Assembly (NCBI GenBank): GCA_903632075.3
Contig: CAHIKZ030000957.1
Span: 2,681,001 to 2,745,000, forward strand
Direction: 5' to 3'
Length of the DNA stretch: 64,000 nucleotides
Source: Acanthosepion pharaonis
Lineage: Eukaryota; Mollusca; Cephalopoda; Sepiida; Sepiidae
The notes beneath the pieces were generated by a model. The model searched no databases and was not told where the DNA came from. It saw nothing but the letters and a program-made list of their open reading frames with translations. The translations under genes and the position numbers were made by a program. Shown piece after piece: positions 31,000 through 41,929 of the stretch. Position 1 is the first letter of the stretch, and each line of letters opens with the position of its first letter.

Positions 31000-31250
31000 C
31001 ACTGGGCCATGTTGTGAGTTCAATCCCTGTCTACAGCAGAGGGAACAAAAACTTGGAGTTACTAAAGGGAATTAACTGAAACTGAGATATCCAAAGAGGC
31101 ATAGCATGTGGAATTAAATAATGGACTAAAAACCAAAGTTTATCATCTGAAGAAGGTCGGAGCGTACCATGGCCGAAACGTCGTTAATATGGCAATAAAA
31201 ATGAGAACAACTGTCCGAACGATCTAAATAGTATAAATACTTCTATTTTT
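31000..31250 (+). mobile_element. SINE with PLE-like tail
   Basis: Head remnant GTTGTGAGTTCAATCCC, body AACTTGGAGTTACTAAAGGG and AAAGAGGCATAGCATGTGG, then TCTGAAGAAGGTCGGAGCG and GGCCGAAACGTCG. Confidence 0.75.
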
Positions 31251-31274
31251 CTGTCTAGACTTTTCAAAAACTAA

Positions 31275-31615
31275 GCTATAAAAAATTTCTCAGACATTCA
31301 GGCCGGTAAATGTTGTTAATACTGTTTATTATAAACAGAGCATTTACTTAAACATTTGTATCTATAAAAAGAACGTATATACATAAAAATGTCTTAAAAT
31401 AAATGTTGGACTTGTCCATTTCATAATGTGTGACGTCATTTGTTTACATTTGGATACGCATCGAGCAGGTATGAATGTACGAGAGAAAATCATGGAAAAC
31501 AGTAGTTAAAAAACAGTAAAATCGACCTTGCTACCGAAACGCTCCTCTGTGGCTCAATCGGTAAAGCACGTCAGGCTATATGACGGTTCCGTATAGGATA
31601 CAAGCTCTTATATCC
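31275..31615 (+). mobile_element. SINE-C in tail-leader-head order
   Basis: The body and tail (ATTCAGGCCGGTAAATG to AAAAATGTCTTA) come first, then the leader (TTTACATTTGGATACGC), then a new tRNA-like head (GGCTCAATCGGTAAAGCACG). This is the junction of a head-to-tail multimer. Confidence 0.7.
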
Positions 31616-31734
31616 ATTTATAGTTTTGCCTGAAATTTGACATTGCGACAGTGAGATCGATTTCACGCACACTCTCACACCTACAAAACTTGAATCTGTA
31701 GAATGGTTTCGCGGGGTCTTCTAGGAGAATGACA

Positions 31735-32030
31735 GCTTTGAATTCAAAAAACTGGAAAAACCGGAGTGTGATCCATTCCCACGGATTTTATCGTTATTTC
31801 CATGTTACTTTTTCTGACGGGTCGCATTTATTAAACCCACCATTTCAGAAATCCACAGATAAAATCAGCCAGATGACTCATCCGAAATTCTTTCGTCTTC
31901 CATTGGTAAGGAGGAAGTGCTCTTCGGACAGCTTCTTTGTGGAATAGACTCCCAAGAGGATATTTCCCTGAACAATGCAATATTAACCTCTTCAAGTCCA
32001 AGATCAACTGTTATCTTTCCTAATTATCTT
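31735..32030 (+). pseudogene. LINE C-terminal fragment, second subfamily
   Basis: Reads HSHGFYRYFHVTFSDGSHLL, then PFQKSTDKISQ and FFRLPLVRRK, followed by WNRLP-like and NLFKSKINCYL-like residues in a shifted frame. Same layout as the CR1/Jockey-like family but clearly diverged. Confidence 0.6.
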
Positions 32031-32032
32031 TG

Positions 32033-32340
32033 ACGAACTTTCCTCTATGGTACCTAAACTTTATGAATATAAGCGCAATTCTAGATTGCTCGCAAGGACG
32101 CATCGTTTTACAGTTGAAATGGCGAGATAAAGCGTAAGTTCTATGTTGATAGTTTCTTCTCTAACACTTCTTATTTGTGGAACTCTCTTCCGACTTGTTG
32201 CTTTCCAGTCAACTTTGATCTTCATAAGATTAAATGCAATGTCAATCGTTATCTTCTGTCTTTTTAATTTCTGTTCTTTTATGGTTTTCGTTCATTAAAA
32301 TGTTTTCTTTATATTCTTTCACATTCAGTAACCCCCTGTA
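32033..32340 (+). pseudogene. CR1/Jockey-like LINE 3' end
   Basis: Begins at the VPKLYEYKRNSRL-like block, with TSYLWNSLPTC and FNLHKIKCNVNRYLL-like residues, then the 3' UTR. It joins the preceding fragment directly. Confidence 0.7.
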
Positions 32341-32655
32341 TATTTGTGACTCTCTTGATTTGCTTGACGTGAAATGATTAAAACAAAAAGAAGATAAATG
32401 TACCAAAAAAAAAAAAAAAAAGCCGAAAGAAATCCCAGAAACGGTGATGTCGAAAATGTTTTCTTAAAAGAAGAAATATTCTTGTTGTTTTGTTGAATTT
32501 CGTGTGTTTTTTTTAAATATAACTGTCTTTGTTCCATGGGAATTGTAGAAAATAAAATAAAAATTCTAATAAAATATGACGTAGATTCTGTTTTGACGTC
32601 TACTGAACGAAACTGCTCTCTATTACTCGCCTGATAGAAGGATTTCTGATTTTCC
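32341..32655. other. Unassigned sequence
   Basis: Contains an A-rich run (32404-32421), possibly the poly(A)-like end of the LINE. The minus-strand open frame is not recognised. Confidence 0.4.
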
Positions 32656-32659
32656 TCAA

Positions 32660-33060
32660 TGTGGCTGATGCTAACCTCCATGACACTTTACGCCTTCCCG
32701 TGCTAACTTTTTCCACTGACATAAAATGGAAAGATTATATCAATTTTTTCTCTCCCAAATCTATTTTACCCATTTACAAGTCCACTATACAAAACATATT
32801 GATGCCACATCTAGTCTGGTTCTTCTGTTATATATTGAGAGATTCTTGATAATCTGATTGGTCCTGATCTTCGCGTCAGTGCCTTTTTCTTCCGTCGAAA
32901 CTTAGCTTCCCTGTGCCTTTTCTATAAATATTTTCATGGTAACTGTTGCGATGAACTTTTCTCTATGGTACCTAGACTTTATGAATATACGCGTAGTACT
33001 AAATTGGTGGCAAGGTCTCATCATTTTATAGTTGAAATGGCGAGATACATCCCTGGTCAA
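32660..33060 (+). pseudogene. CR1/Jockey-like LINE C-terminal fragment
   Basis: MADANLHDTLRLPVLTFSTD opens the fragment. LPIYKSTIQNILMPHL, LCLFYKYFHGNC and VPRLYEYTRSTKL follow in shifted frames. Interrupted by unrelated AT-rich DNA at 33060. Confidence 0.8.
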
Positions 33061-33189
33061 AATCTTAAGAGCAGATACAAAAGGGTTAAAAAAATATAAA
33101 ATACTGTTACTTTAATCAAAATATATTTGCGAAACATTTATATTTAATTAGTAAAAATGTAATTTATCAACAAACAAGTGAACATTTTA

Positions 33190-33625
33190 AGCTGTCTTCC
33201 TGATTTCTCTTCTTTTATTGTCCTTTCTCCTCATTAAAGTCTGCTCATTTTCTTTCACTTCTATTAACAACTTGTGGCTTTGTGGCATTGTCACCATCTC
33301 CAGTCTTCCTGAAAATCTGTTCTTTTATTGGCCTTTCTCCTCATTAAAGTCTACTCATTCTCTATCACTCCTACTAACAACTTATGCCTTAGTGGCATTA
33401 TTGCCATCTTCTGTCTTCCTGAATTCCGTTCTTTTATTGTCCTTTATCCTCACTAAGGTCTTCTCATTCTCTTTCACATCTATTAACAACTTGTTGCTTG
33501 GTAGCCTTATTGCTATCTTCTCCCTTCGTGAATCTTTTATTGTCCTTTCTCCTCACTAAGGTCTTCTCACTCTCTTCCACTTCCAGTAATCCCTTTCGTC
33601 TCAGGGGAATTATTGCCTTGATTGG
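33190..33625 (+). repeat. Tandem repeat of LINE 3' UTR, about 4 x 115 bp
   Basis: Each unit has CTTTTATTGTCCTTTCTCCT, a CACTAAGGTCTTCTCA-type block, TTAACAACTT and GGCATTATTGCCATC, i.e. the LINE 3' end duplicated several times. The last unit ends in the usual tail GGGAATTATTGCCTTG. Confidence 0.85.
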
Positions 33626-33676
33626 GATAAAATCATTATAAAAGAAATTAAATGGGAATAAAAAGCTTTGATCCTT

Positions 33677-33792
33677 GTTGTCATATAACATTGAAACACT
33701 GGCTCTCGTCTGATCACTGAAGTTAAGGAACGCTGAACCTGGCCAGTGTGTACATGGGTGACCGTTCTGAAAGAGCAGGTACCGTTAGCTTG
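33677..33792 (+). pseudogene. 5S rRNA-like sequence
   Basis: Matches the eukaryotic 5S rRNA order: CATATAACATTGAAACAC, GGCTCTCGTCTGATCACTGA, box A AGTTAAGGAACG, intermediate CTGAACCTGGCCAGT, box C ATGGGTGACCG, and a GCAGGTACCGTTAGCT end. The ends no longer pair well, so it is a retropseudogene or a 5S-derived SINE head rather than a working gene. Confidence 0.8.
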
Positions 33793-33796
33793 GATG

Positions 33797-33965
33797 TGCG
33801 GGTGGTCTAATGGATAAAGTCTCCGAATGAGAAATCGGAGAGCCGAGTTCGAGTTCTAGTCGGCTTTGTTATATTCACTTACGCGCAAATACCCTTGGGA
33901 AATGAATGAATTCAACTATTCTCCTCCCAGCTATGGGTTAAATCGAAAACTTGATTCGGAAAATT
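33797..33965 (+). mobile_element. SINE-A copy next to 5S-like sequence
   Basis: A box TGGTCTAATGGATAAAG, B box GAGTTCGAGTTCTAG, then TTCACTTACGCGCAAATACC and the CCAGCTATGGGTTAAAT block. It begins 4-6 bp after the 5S-like sequence. Confidence 0.8.
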
Positions 33966-34084
33966 ATCATCTCCAAGAAATTCGTACAATTCAAAAATAT
34001 TTTTAGCTTTAAATAGCCTCAAAAAGGGTGATAAACCGCAAAAAAATCAAATCTATTTATCAATCGACACAGAAAAGTTTTTTT

Positions 34085-34260
34085 AAAAATACTTGCCGGA
34101 TTAAAAGAATCTCGGATTACAGGACTTGTAGCTATAGGACCGTCGAACGGAGTTCAAATTTTCGCCTAATATACTGCGATCACTTTCACACAAATGCCCT
34201 TCGAGATGTCATGAATTTATACGTCCAATTATGAGTTAAATGACAGGGTTGACTGGGCTC
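34085..34260 (+). mobile_element. Diverged SINE-A-like copy
   Basis: Traces of the same order: GGATTACAGGACTTGTAGC, GGAGTTCAAATTTTCGCC, CACTTTCACACAAATGCCCT, CCAATTATGAGTTAAATG. Confidence 0.55.
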
Positions 34261-35165
34261 TGTAGTCATTAATGGCAAATAGTCAAAAAGAAGGAACACT
34301 CTGAATTCGAAATCGCAGAGAATATTGTGGAAAACCACTATCTTCCAAGAAGTCTTGATAATTCACCGATAATAAAGAAAAAGATTCTGTGAAGCGACAG
34401 GGAATTGAAAAATCCGTAGAAAAGATTGATAGTAATGGTTAATGTTTATATTAATTATAAGAACTAGTCCTCGGAGAATATAAATCATTAATTTTTATAT
34501 CGGTTAAACAGGACCCCCAGTTACTGAAAATCTGCTCTGAATCATGAAATAAAATATGCACTAAAACTAAGACATTACTTTTTTAATACTTTTTAAAACC
34601 TTAAAAACAAATTATTTTCCTGGCATCAATATTGGGAAAATTGAGCATCTTTTTATGGTTAAAAACATATTGATTTGAAAATTCTTGAAAAACCCAGATA
34701 ATTGTCAGATTTTAATGAAACTTTCAGAACTTATTCAGAAACGATTGGAATTATTTTAGAAATTATTGGTAAAAATACTTTTTTTTATTTACATCTCTAA
34801 CAGTTCCCTTGTTTGATTTTATTATATTTTTAAGTCGTAAAAAACAAATTAGTCGATCAATCAATATAGGAAGCTGTGGAGTAGCACAATCGTCCACATC
34901 GTGAAATGACAGGGAATTGAAAAAACCGTAGAATGGATTGATAGAAACAAGAATCAAGCGTTTTGATTAAATGCTTTTCGGGTTTAAAGGGGAACTACAA
35001 AAATTGTTCCCGTAGACTTGCTTCATGGAAACATGAATTGGCGGAATTCTTGTCAGATTTCAAGAAAGTCGTGGTACAAGACATGTTCAAGAGAGAAATA
35101 AATATAAAATGAGAATAAAATATTTTGATCAAATGCTGGTTTAAATAAACGGGCTTGTGTACATG
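34261..35165. other. Unassigned AT-rich sequence
   Basis: A short near-duplicate GGGAATTGAAAAA(T/A)CCGTAGAA is at 34400 and 34911. No gene recognised. Confidence 0.45.
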
Positions 35166-35173
35166 GTTGGCAG

Positions 35174-35229
<56 letters not shown>

Positions 35230-35241
35230 TGGACAGATATG

Positions 35242-35282
<41 letters not shown>

Positions 35283-35297
35283 TGGACAGAATGAGAC

Positions 35298-35362
<65 letters not shown>

Positions 35363-35409
35363 TGGACAGAATGAGACAGACAGATAGATAGATAGATATG
35401 GACACAATG

Positions 35410-35470
<61 letters not shown>

Positions 35471-35521
35471 TGGACAGAATGAGACAGACAGATAGATAGA
35501 TAGATAGATATGGACACAATG

Positions 35522-35561
<40 letters not shown>

Positions 35562-35594
35562 GATAGATAGATAGATGGACAGAATGGGACAAAG

Positions 35595-35630
<36 letters not shown>

Positions 35631-35730
35631 GGATAGATAGATAGATAGAATATGGACAGAATGAGATAGATAGATAGATGATAGATAGATGGATAGATAG
35701 ATAGATAGATAGATATGGACAGAATGAGAC

Positions 35731-35783
<53 letters not shown>

Positions 35784-35802
35784 TGGACAGAATGAGACAG
35801 AC

Positions 35803-35847
<45 letters not shown>

Positions 35848-35858
35848 TGGACAGAATG

Positions 35859-35914
<56 letters not shown>
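35174..35914. repeat. 740-bp (GATA)n array with regular linker
   Basis: GATA blocks are broken about every 40-90 bp by TATGGACAGAATGAGACA. Minus-strand open frames (IYLS repeats, 302 codons) arise from the repeat. Confidence 0.97.
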
Positions 35915-35949
35915 GGCAGAAAAATAAAATAGATTAGGATAGGATATAT

Positions 35950-36660
35950 GTCGAATGACAAAATTTATTAAGAGCTACAAAGTACAAGAAAATGTGGAGA
36001 GCTATGATCACCCACATCCACGACAAATACAAGCAGAGAGAGGAGGAGGAAGATAAGCTTTGTGTAAATGGTTGGAAGGAACAAGGGTTAGGAGAGATAG
36101 CAAAAAGACAAAATTTATGAAGACTTATAGTGGTTATGAAATTGTGGAGAGTTGTAATCGCCAACGTCCTGAAGGGACACGGCAAATACAAGGAGGAGGA
36201 GGAGGAGAATGAATCAGAGGAGCTTTGTTTAAATGGTTGGCAGAAACAGAGATTAGGAGAGATGGCGAAAACTCTGAATTTACTAAGAACTACAAAGGAG
36301 AGGAAATTGTGGAGAGCTATGATCGTCCACATCCTGAGGAGACACATCAAATACAAAAAGAGGAGGAGGAATACCAGCTTATGTAAATAATTGTCAGAAT
36401 AAGAATTAGATGTAGCAAAAAGACTACATTTACTAAGAGCTACAGAGGAGAGGAACTTGTGGAGAGCTATGATCGCCCACGTCCTAAAGGGACACGTCAA
36501 ATGTGGAAGGGGAAGAGGAGGAGTTTTGCGTAAATGGGTGGCAGAATAGGGATTAGGAGAGACAGTGAAAAGACAAAATCTACTAAGATCTACAAAGAAG
36601 AGGAAATTGTGGAGAGCTATGATCGCCTACGATCTGCAGGGACACGGTACATTGAAGAAG
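35950..36660 (+). repeat. Tandem array of RTE-like LINE C-terminal coding end
   Basis: Five units of about 150-165 bp, marked by TTGTGGAGAGCTATGATCG (35991, 36144, 36308, 36458, 36608). Each encodes, in a varying frame, a peptide like GLGEIAKRQNLL, then KERKLWRAMIVHILRRH, which is the end of the RTE-like LINE ORF. Units are separated by GGAGGAGG-rich linkers. Confidence 0.85.
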
Positions 36661-37380
36661 TACTCTAGAATTTGAACGTGTACCATTGATAGAGAGAAAC
36701 ACAAATAGCAAAATGTAAATAAAATTGTTTAAAAAAATATCAAATAATAGTATCATAACATGAAACATTGAATACGAATAAAAATGCTCGGATCCAATAT
36801 TGTCGACTGAAAGGAGGATGTCGGATTATCGGTGGTCGCATTTGTATCATGTCTCCTGCCTCCTTTTGTAAACGATTCCCTATTGTTTACTCAATGCAGT
36901 TTCGATATTGGAAATGAAAATCGATAACGCGAAACGTTCCTCTGGCAAAATGCGATGAAACAAGATCCTTCGATATTGTTGTGCTGGTTTTCTTAATGGA
37001 GATTTTGCTACAAGGGAAAGGAAGTGGGGGGAAAAAAGGAGAGAAGAGCGGGAACAGGGCAGATTAAATATTATATGTCCGGTTTTATTGCAAAAATATG
37101 TAATTTGATGGATCGTAAGCTTGCAGGTTAATGAAAGTGAAGAAATAATGGCGGCATCGACAATGCGTGGACACATGCGCAGGCGTTGTGATATGTCAAT
37201 ATGGGCGGGAAAGAAATACGGTATCGAAAAACAGAAAACGATGAATGTGGACGTAAATCTGTGTGAATTCGAGTGTTTCAGTGTGTGCAAAATTTGTATA
37301 AATCAGTCGGCTTTTGTATGAGTCAAAGCAAAGAAAAAATTAACGTTTTCTTGCTGCGAAATGTATTAAAGTATATATAA
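36661..37380. other. Unassigned sequence, locally CpG-containing
   Basis: 37130-37230 (AATGGCGGCATCGACAATGC, CATGCGCAGGCGTTGTG) is the least repeat-like stretch in the window, with open frames on both strands (136 codons minus, 66 plus). No family is recognised. It could be a diverged exon or promoter, but I cannot support either. Confidence 0.3.
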
Positions 37381-37392
37381 GCATACGTACAC

Positions 37393-37393
37393 G

Positions 37394-37455
<62 letters not shown>

Positions 37456-37572
37456 TGAACTAATTGAGATAGATCGGTAGATAGATATGAACTATTTTAG
37501 ATAGATAGATAGATAGATAGATAGATATGAACTAATTGAGATAGAACGGTAGATAGATATGAACTAATTTAA

Positions 37573-37615
<43 letters not shown>

Positions 37616-37657
37616 TGAACTAATTGAGATAGATCGATAGATAGATATGAACTAATT

Positions 37658-37714
<57 letters not shown>
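37393..37714. repeat. (GATA)n array with second linker type
   Basis: GATA blocks alternate with TATGAACTAATTGAGATAGA and TATGAACTATTTTAGATAGA. Confidence 0.97.
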
Positions 37715-37777
37715 TACTTGCTTCTGTGTCGCTACGCTGTAAGTTTTTGTTCACGGAGTTCTGTTTGTAATAATTAC

Positions 37778-37933
37778 GGTCAAACCTCTCATCAACGGAC
37801 CAATGCGGTTGGTGGTGGGGTGGTTCGATCCGTTAAAGCCAATTGTCCTTAAAAGGGAAGGGATTATTTTTAAGTTATAAAACCACTATAGTAACTACCA
37901 GTAGTTATGATCATAATTTAAATACTATAAACA
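37778..37933 (+). repeat. Dispersed repeat G, copy 2
   Basis: Partner of 24165-24305, with an insertion of GGTTGGTGGTGGGGTGG. Confidence 0.7.
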
Positions 37934-38004
37934 TGTATATATGGCCTAAATAGATATATATTGTACTGTATATATACAACATACAGTATATATATAATCA
38001 TATA

Positions 38005-38005
<1 letters not shown>

Positions 38006-38071
<66 letters not shown>
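38006..38071. repeat. (TA)n microsatellite
   Basis: About 66 bp of TA. Confidence 0.95.
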
Positions 38072-38075
<4 letters not shown>

Positions 38076-38261
38076 AAATATAACTGACAAAATTGTCCAA
38101 CATTTGGATACGTTTTTTATTATGTTGTTCCTTGTTGAATAATTCAAAAATACATATAAGTAGGCGCCTGAGGGGGTCGTCAGTGATGTTATTTGACTTG
38201 GTTCATCAGGGAGTTTCGGTTCTTTCAACATCATACTCCCCATCATCAAATCGACCCAATC

Positions 38262-38945
38262 AGCATGCTAACCTCCAAGAAAGTGACGCATTGTGCCTTC
38301 TCAGTAGACACGAAGTGGAAAGACTATATTGAATCCATTGCTAGTTTAGCTGCTAAGAAAGTCGATTCATTGTGTCATGCGAGACAGATTCTGGAGAGAA
38401 AAAAGTTATCTTACATATCAATAAGTCTACCATTCATCCATCCTTAGAATATTTTTGCTACATGTCGTTCGGTGCCCCAACTATTTACCTTGAGCTCCTT
38501 GATAAAATCTAAAAGAGAATCAGCAATATTATTTGTCATGATCTGGCTGCTCGGTGTCAATCACTTTCCCACCGCCGTAAGGTTGCCTCTCTGTGTCTTT
38601 TCTATAAATACTTTCATGGCAATTGTTTGAATGAGCTCTTCGCTATGGTAACTAGACTTGTTGAATTTAAGCTCAATACTAGACTAGCGTCGAGATGGCT
38701 AGATGTCACCCTAAGTTCTATACTGACAGTTTTTTTTTCTCGCACTTCTCGCTTGTGGAACTCCCTTCCGGTTGCATACTTTCCAACTAACTTTAATCTT
38801 CAAAAATTTGAATGCAATGTCAATCGATATCTAGTCCTCCTAATTACTCTTTCCACTCATGTTTCTGTTCCCAATTCAACCACACGTTGTAATCTCTTCC
38901 ATCTTAGCGGTTGTCCGGCCTTGCTTGGGGTGATACTGATTTAAA
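38262..38945 (+). pseudogene. CR1/Jockey-like LINE 3' half
   Basis: In order and across frames: LQESDALCLLSRHEVER, IESIASLAAKKVDSL, LELLDKI, a LCLFYKYFHGNCLNELFAM-like block, then in one frame VTRLVEFKLNTRLASRW, FFSRTSRLWNSLPVAYFPT, NFNLQKFECNVNRYLV. Tail GTTGTCCGGCCTTGCTTGG. Several stops and one in-frame loss. Confidence 0.85.
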
Positions 38946-39066
38946 GATAGTTTGCCAAAAAGAGTTGAAAGACTAAAAGGGCGATAATTTGAGGGGTCAA
39001 AGAGTTCTCCAGAGTTACTAAAAAACGGGAACTATGGAGGAGGACTTTCAACAAACAGCAACGCAT
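38946..39066 (-). pseudogene. CR1/Jockey-like LINE RT fragment
   Basis: Minus strand corresponds to VPVFSNSGELFDPSNYRP, the RT N-terminal block seen at 44060-44260, abutting the plus-strand LINE tail. Confidence 0.7.
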
Positions 39067-39484
39067 TTGTTGTAAAGAAATCAGCGATGCTAAACACTTG
39101 AAATAATTTATTGATCAGTTACAATCATTTCAGCAGAGAGGGTAAGGAAATTGGACATATCATTGGCTAAGCTAGGGGAAGTTCCACCAAACACGGCAAG
39201 TTGCTACATAACGAAAACAAAACCTCGACTCATATATTTGAATAGCCTCGTCAGACTTTGGTAGGTCATCCATGGCATCAACCTGTCAGCTGTATACAAC
39301 CGCTTTAAAAATGCTTTGAGTGAGGGGAAATCTGTGAGTCTTGGAGAAAGCCATCCTTATTTAAACCTTGTGAATTGGCGCTACATAATCACAAAGAACT
39401 GTTCCAGATAACAGAAACCACATCATTTGAGGATTTCAAGCGCAGTTACAGCTAAAATGAATATCACATATAACCCAAAGAGAA
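39067..39484. other. Unassigned; partial match to 52190-52345
   Basis: 39320-39445 (TGTGAGTCTTGGAGAAAGCC; ACAAAGAACTGTTCCAGATA; TTGAGGATTTCAA) is related in inverse to 52190-52345. Probably a LINE 3' UTR. Confidence 0.45.
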
Positions 39485-39690
39485 AAAAAATGACATTCCA
39501 CACTACTTCAAGCAAAAGGTTAGGAAGGAAACCACTCGCTTCAATAATGGAATGAACAATAACAGTCCCTTGACTTGAGAGACCTTTTACCTGGAAAATC
39601 TTTTAAGATAAAGATTTTATAAATTTCGATCCACAGTGCTGCTCGTTCAATGAATGTCGAATATTTCCTTATAAGGAAATGATCAATATC
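39485..39690 (+). repeat. Left arm of a 200-bp inverted repeat pair
   Basis: AAAAGGTTAGGAAGGAAACC, CTTGAGAGACC and ATTTCCTTATAAGGAAATG match 40850-41047 in inverse. The intervening 1.16 kb has no recognisable transposase. Confidence 0.75.
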
Positions 39691-40849
39691 ACCATATTCA
39701 CGAAAATGTCCCCCTATATTGATAAATAACGGAGAGCAAACCTACTATATTTCGTAATAAAGCATAGCAATTAATGGACAGTAAAGAAACGGGTTAAATG
39801 AAGACCCTGTGTCCTGAAGAGACATGGTATTTTTTAAAGTCATTTTTAAAAAAATTCTCGATTTTTTCTGCATATATTAATTAAATGTTTATTTTAGTCA
39901 ATTCCTTGATCCACCCCAAAGTCAGACTGGTGGCAGAAATAATTCTTCGAAAAGCAGGAAATTTGGATCAACGCATTCTGTCTTCCTCGCAAAAATCTCT
40001 GACTGTAGAGACTTTTAAGACATCCCGTTTATGACCGTATATTTTGTGCGAGCTTGTATGTATATTTACTGATTATCGACAAACAGAACACACCAGTCGA
40101 TGTCCTGCCTTCTGATATGCAACAAAAACTAAAAAAAATCCCTTTTGTTAAATAGTTTCGGGCAATATGGGACTCTGATATTTGCAACGCCTCTGCTAAT
40201 AATGCGTATAAATATACTTATTCCTTTGGCTTTTATGGTTGTAGGCCAAGGAAGGTATTGCTGCCCCAGCTAGACTTAAATTTTTGTCCCCTCGATTATG
40301 AAACAGCTTCTTTCATACCAAATCAATCATACTCAATTTTTTCCCGCCTCCAGGCAGTTTGAAACTTAACTCTTAGCCATACCAACATCCAGAATCTTAT
40401 CAACGTGCGAAGATGTTAACTGAACTAGGATGTAATTCTTTATTTTCATTGGCTGCTTCGTTTATTCAGGGCTTGTTTTTGCTGGAATAAACTAACAAGC
40501 CGCCGGCATAAATAGCCGTATGATAAATTATAAAGGGAGGTAACTGATATCTGACTAATAGTTTGTTTTTGTCTTTTTTTTATAGTTATTACGTCGATAT
40601 AATAGAGCTTCGCTGATCGAAAATTGTATTCAGAAAAGCAGAGTAGAGCGCAGAAAATTCGATTATAAAAGAAATGTATATCCCGTGTAGAACGTGGGGG
40701 ATCATGGCTCTCCACTATTTCCTGTATCTTGTTCCTCTAAGCAACGTTAGGTACGTTACCATTCACCCTTATCCCTACTGTCATCCTTTCGCCCAAATTC
40801 ATTAAACTGTTCGCCGTTTTCCTCGGTGAACTTTCCCTTATTAAATTTT
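39691..40849. other. Interior between inverted arms
   Basis: Mixed AT-rich DNA; a short inverted RTE-like LINE C-terminal match lies at 40703-40740 (ATGGCTCTCCACTATTTCCT). No ORF of note. Confidence 0.4.
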
Positions 40850-41047
40850 GATAATATTAGGCGTTTCCTTATAAGGAAACATTCAGTATTTAGTGACAGA
40901 GCTGCCAGGACGACTTTCGGTTGAAATTTATAAAATATTTCTATTGAAACAATTTTTTCAGGAAAATAAATCTCTCAAGACAACTGACTGTTATCGCTCT
41001 TTCCAGATTTCCTTCCTAACCTTTTGTTTGAAGACATGTGGAATATC
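40850..41047 (-). repeat. Right arm of the inverted repeat pair
   Basis: GGCGTTTCCTTATAAGGAAAC to TTCCTTCCTAACCTTTTGTT; homologous to 39485-39690 on the opposite strand. A weaker third relative at 51915-52015. Confidence 0.75.
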
Positions 41048-41064
41048 AGAGGTATTCAAACGAT

Positions 41065-41695
41065 AGAACATGGTTGAATTTTTAAGGAATGTCCTCCGGT
41101 GGCTTTTGGCAAAATATTTCTCTATGTCTACTTGGGAAGCGTCGTCAGTAAAGATGGTGGGGGGAGGGTCAGATGAAGACATCAAGCGCCGAATCAAGAA
41201 AGACCGACATTTGCGGCCAATCTGGAGATCAACAACCCTCTCAATTTACAACAAGATCCGCATTTTCAACACCAACATCATAGTCGGTCCTACTTTACGA
41301 CTCAGAAACCTGGCAGGTAACCAAGACCACCCCCCCAAACTTCAGACATTTACCAACGGATGTCTCAGGAACATCCTCATTATCAGGTGGCCAGAAGTCG
41401 TCTCCGATGACTAACTATGGGACAGGACCAAACAAGCCTCTATCGAGATTGACATCAAGAAACGGAAATGGGGATGGATCGGCCACACACACTGTAAGCC
41501 CGTTTCTAGTGTCGCCAAGTAAGCCCTTGACTGGAATCCACAAGGGAAGGTAAAAGTGGGTCGACGAAAACAAACTTGGCGCAGAAGCGTTGACGGATAG
41601 TTGAAGGCAGTCGTTACAACATGGTCCGAGCTGAAGAACCGTTGGAGAGGTGTGATTGCGTCCCTATGTTCTCCAAGGAATCAAGAGGCATAATA
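41065..41695 (+). pseudogene. RTE-like LINE C-terminus (subfamily 2)
   Basis: GSDEDIKRRIKKDRH, LRPIWRSTTLSIYNKIRIFN, LQTFTNGCLRNILIIRWPEV, then DRTKQASIEIDIKKRKWGWI, LDWNPQGKVKVGRRKQTWRR. Typical RTE/CR1-type thumb and C-terminal region. Two in-frame stops and small indels. Confidence 0.8.
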
Positions 41696-41929
41696 AATAG
41701 GATCAGTTGAATTTACTCTTCTAAACATGTCTTATAATCAAGTCTAATGTGCTCAGTTTCAAATGAGAAAAGGTTAACTGAAATAACGACATTAATCAAT
41801 CACAATCAATGAACAACTGTGGAGTAATCTCCAATAAGAAATTTCACAAACCACTTTTGATGTGTTCGATCATTCACAGAACCTTCTCCACAAACTCTAC
41901 AAATCATTCTCTCTTTATCTATTTTTATC

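Noticed and set aside
33677..33792. Functional 5S rRNA gene
   Set aside because: Ends do not pair, internal boxes carry substitutions, and it is a single copy in a repeat junction.
35053..35961. 302-codon IYLS repeat frame, and the 282-codon one at 1129-1977
   Set aside because: Translations of GATA/TATC microsatellites.
36880..37321. Host gene exon
   Set aside because: Open frames on both strands (136 and 66 codons) with no recognisable family or convincing splice sites; kept only as unassigned.
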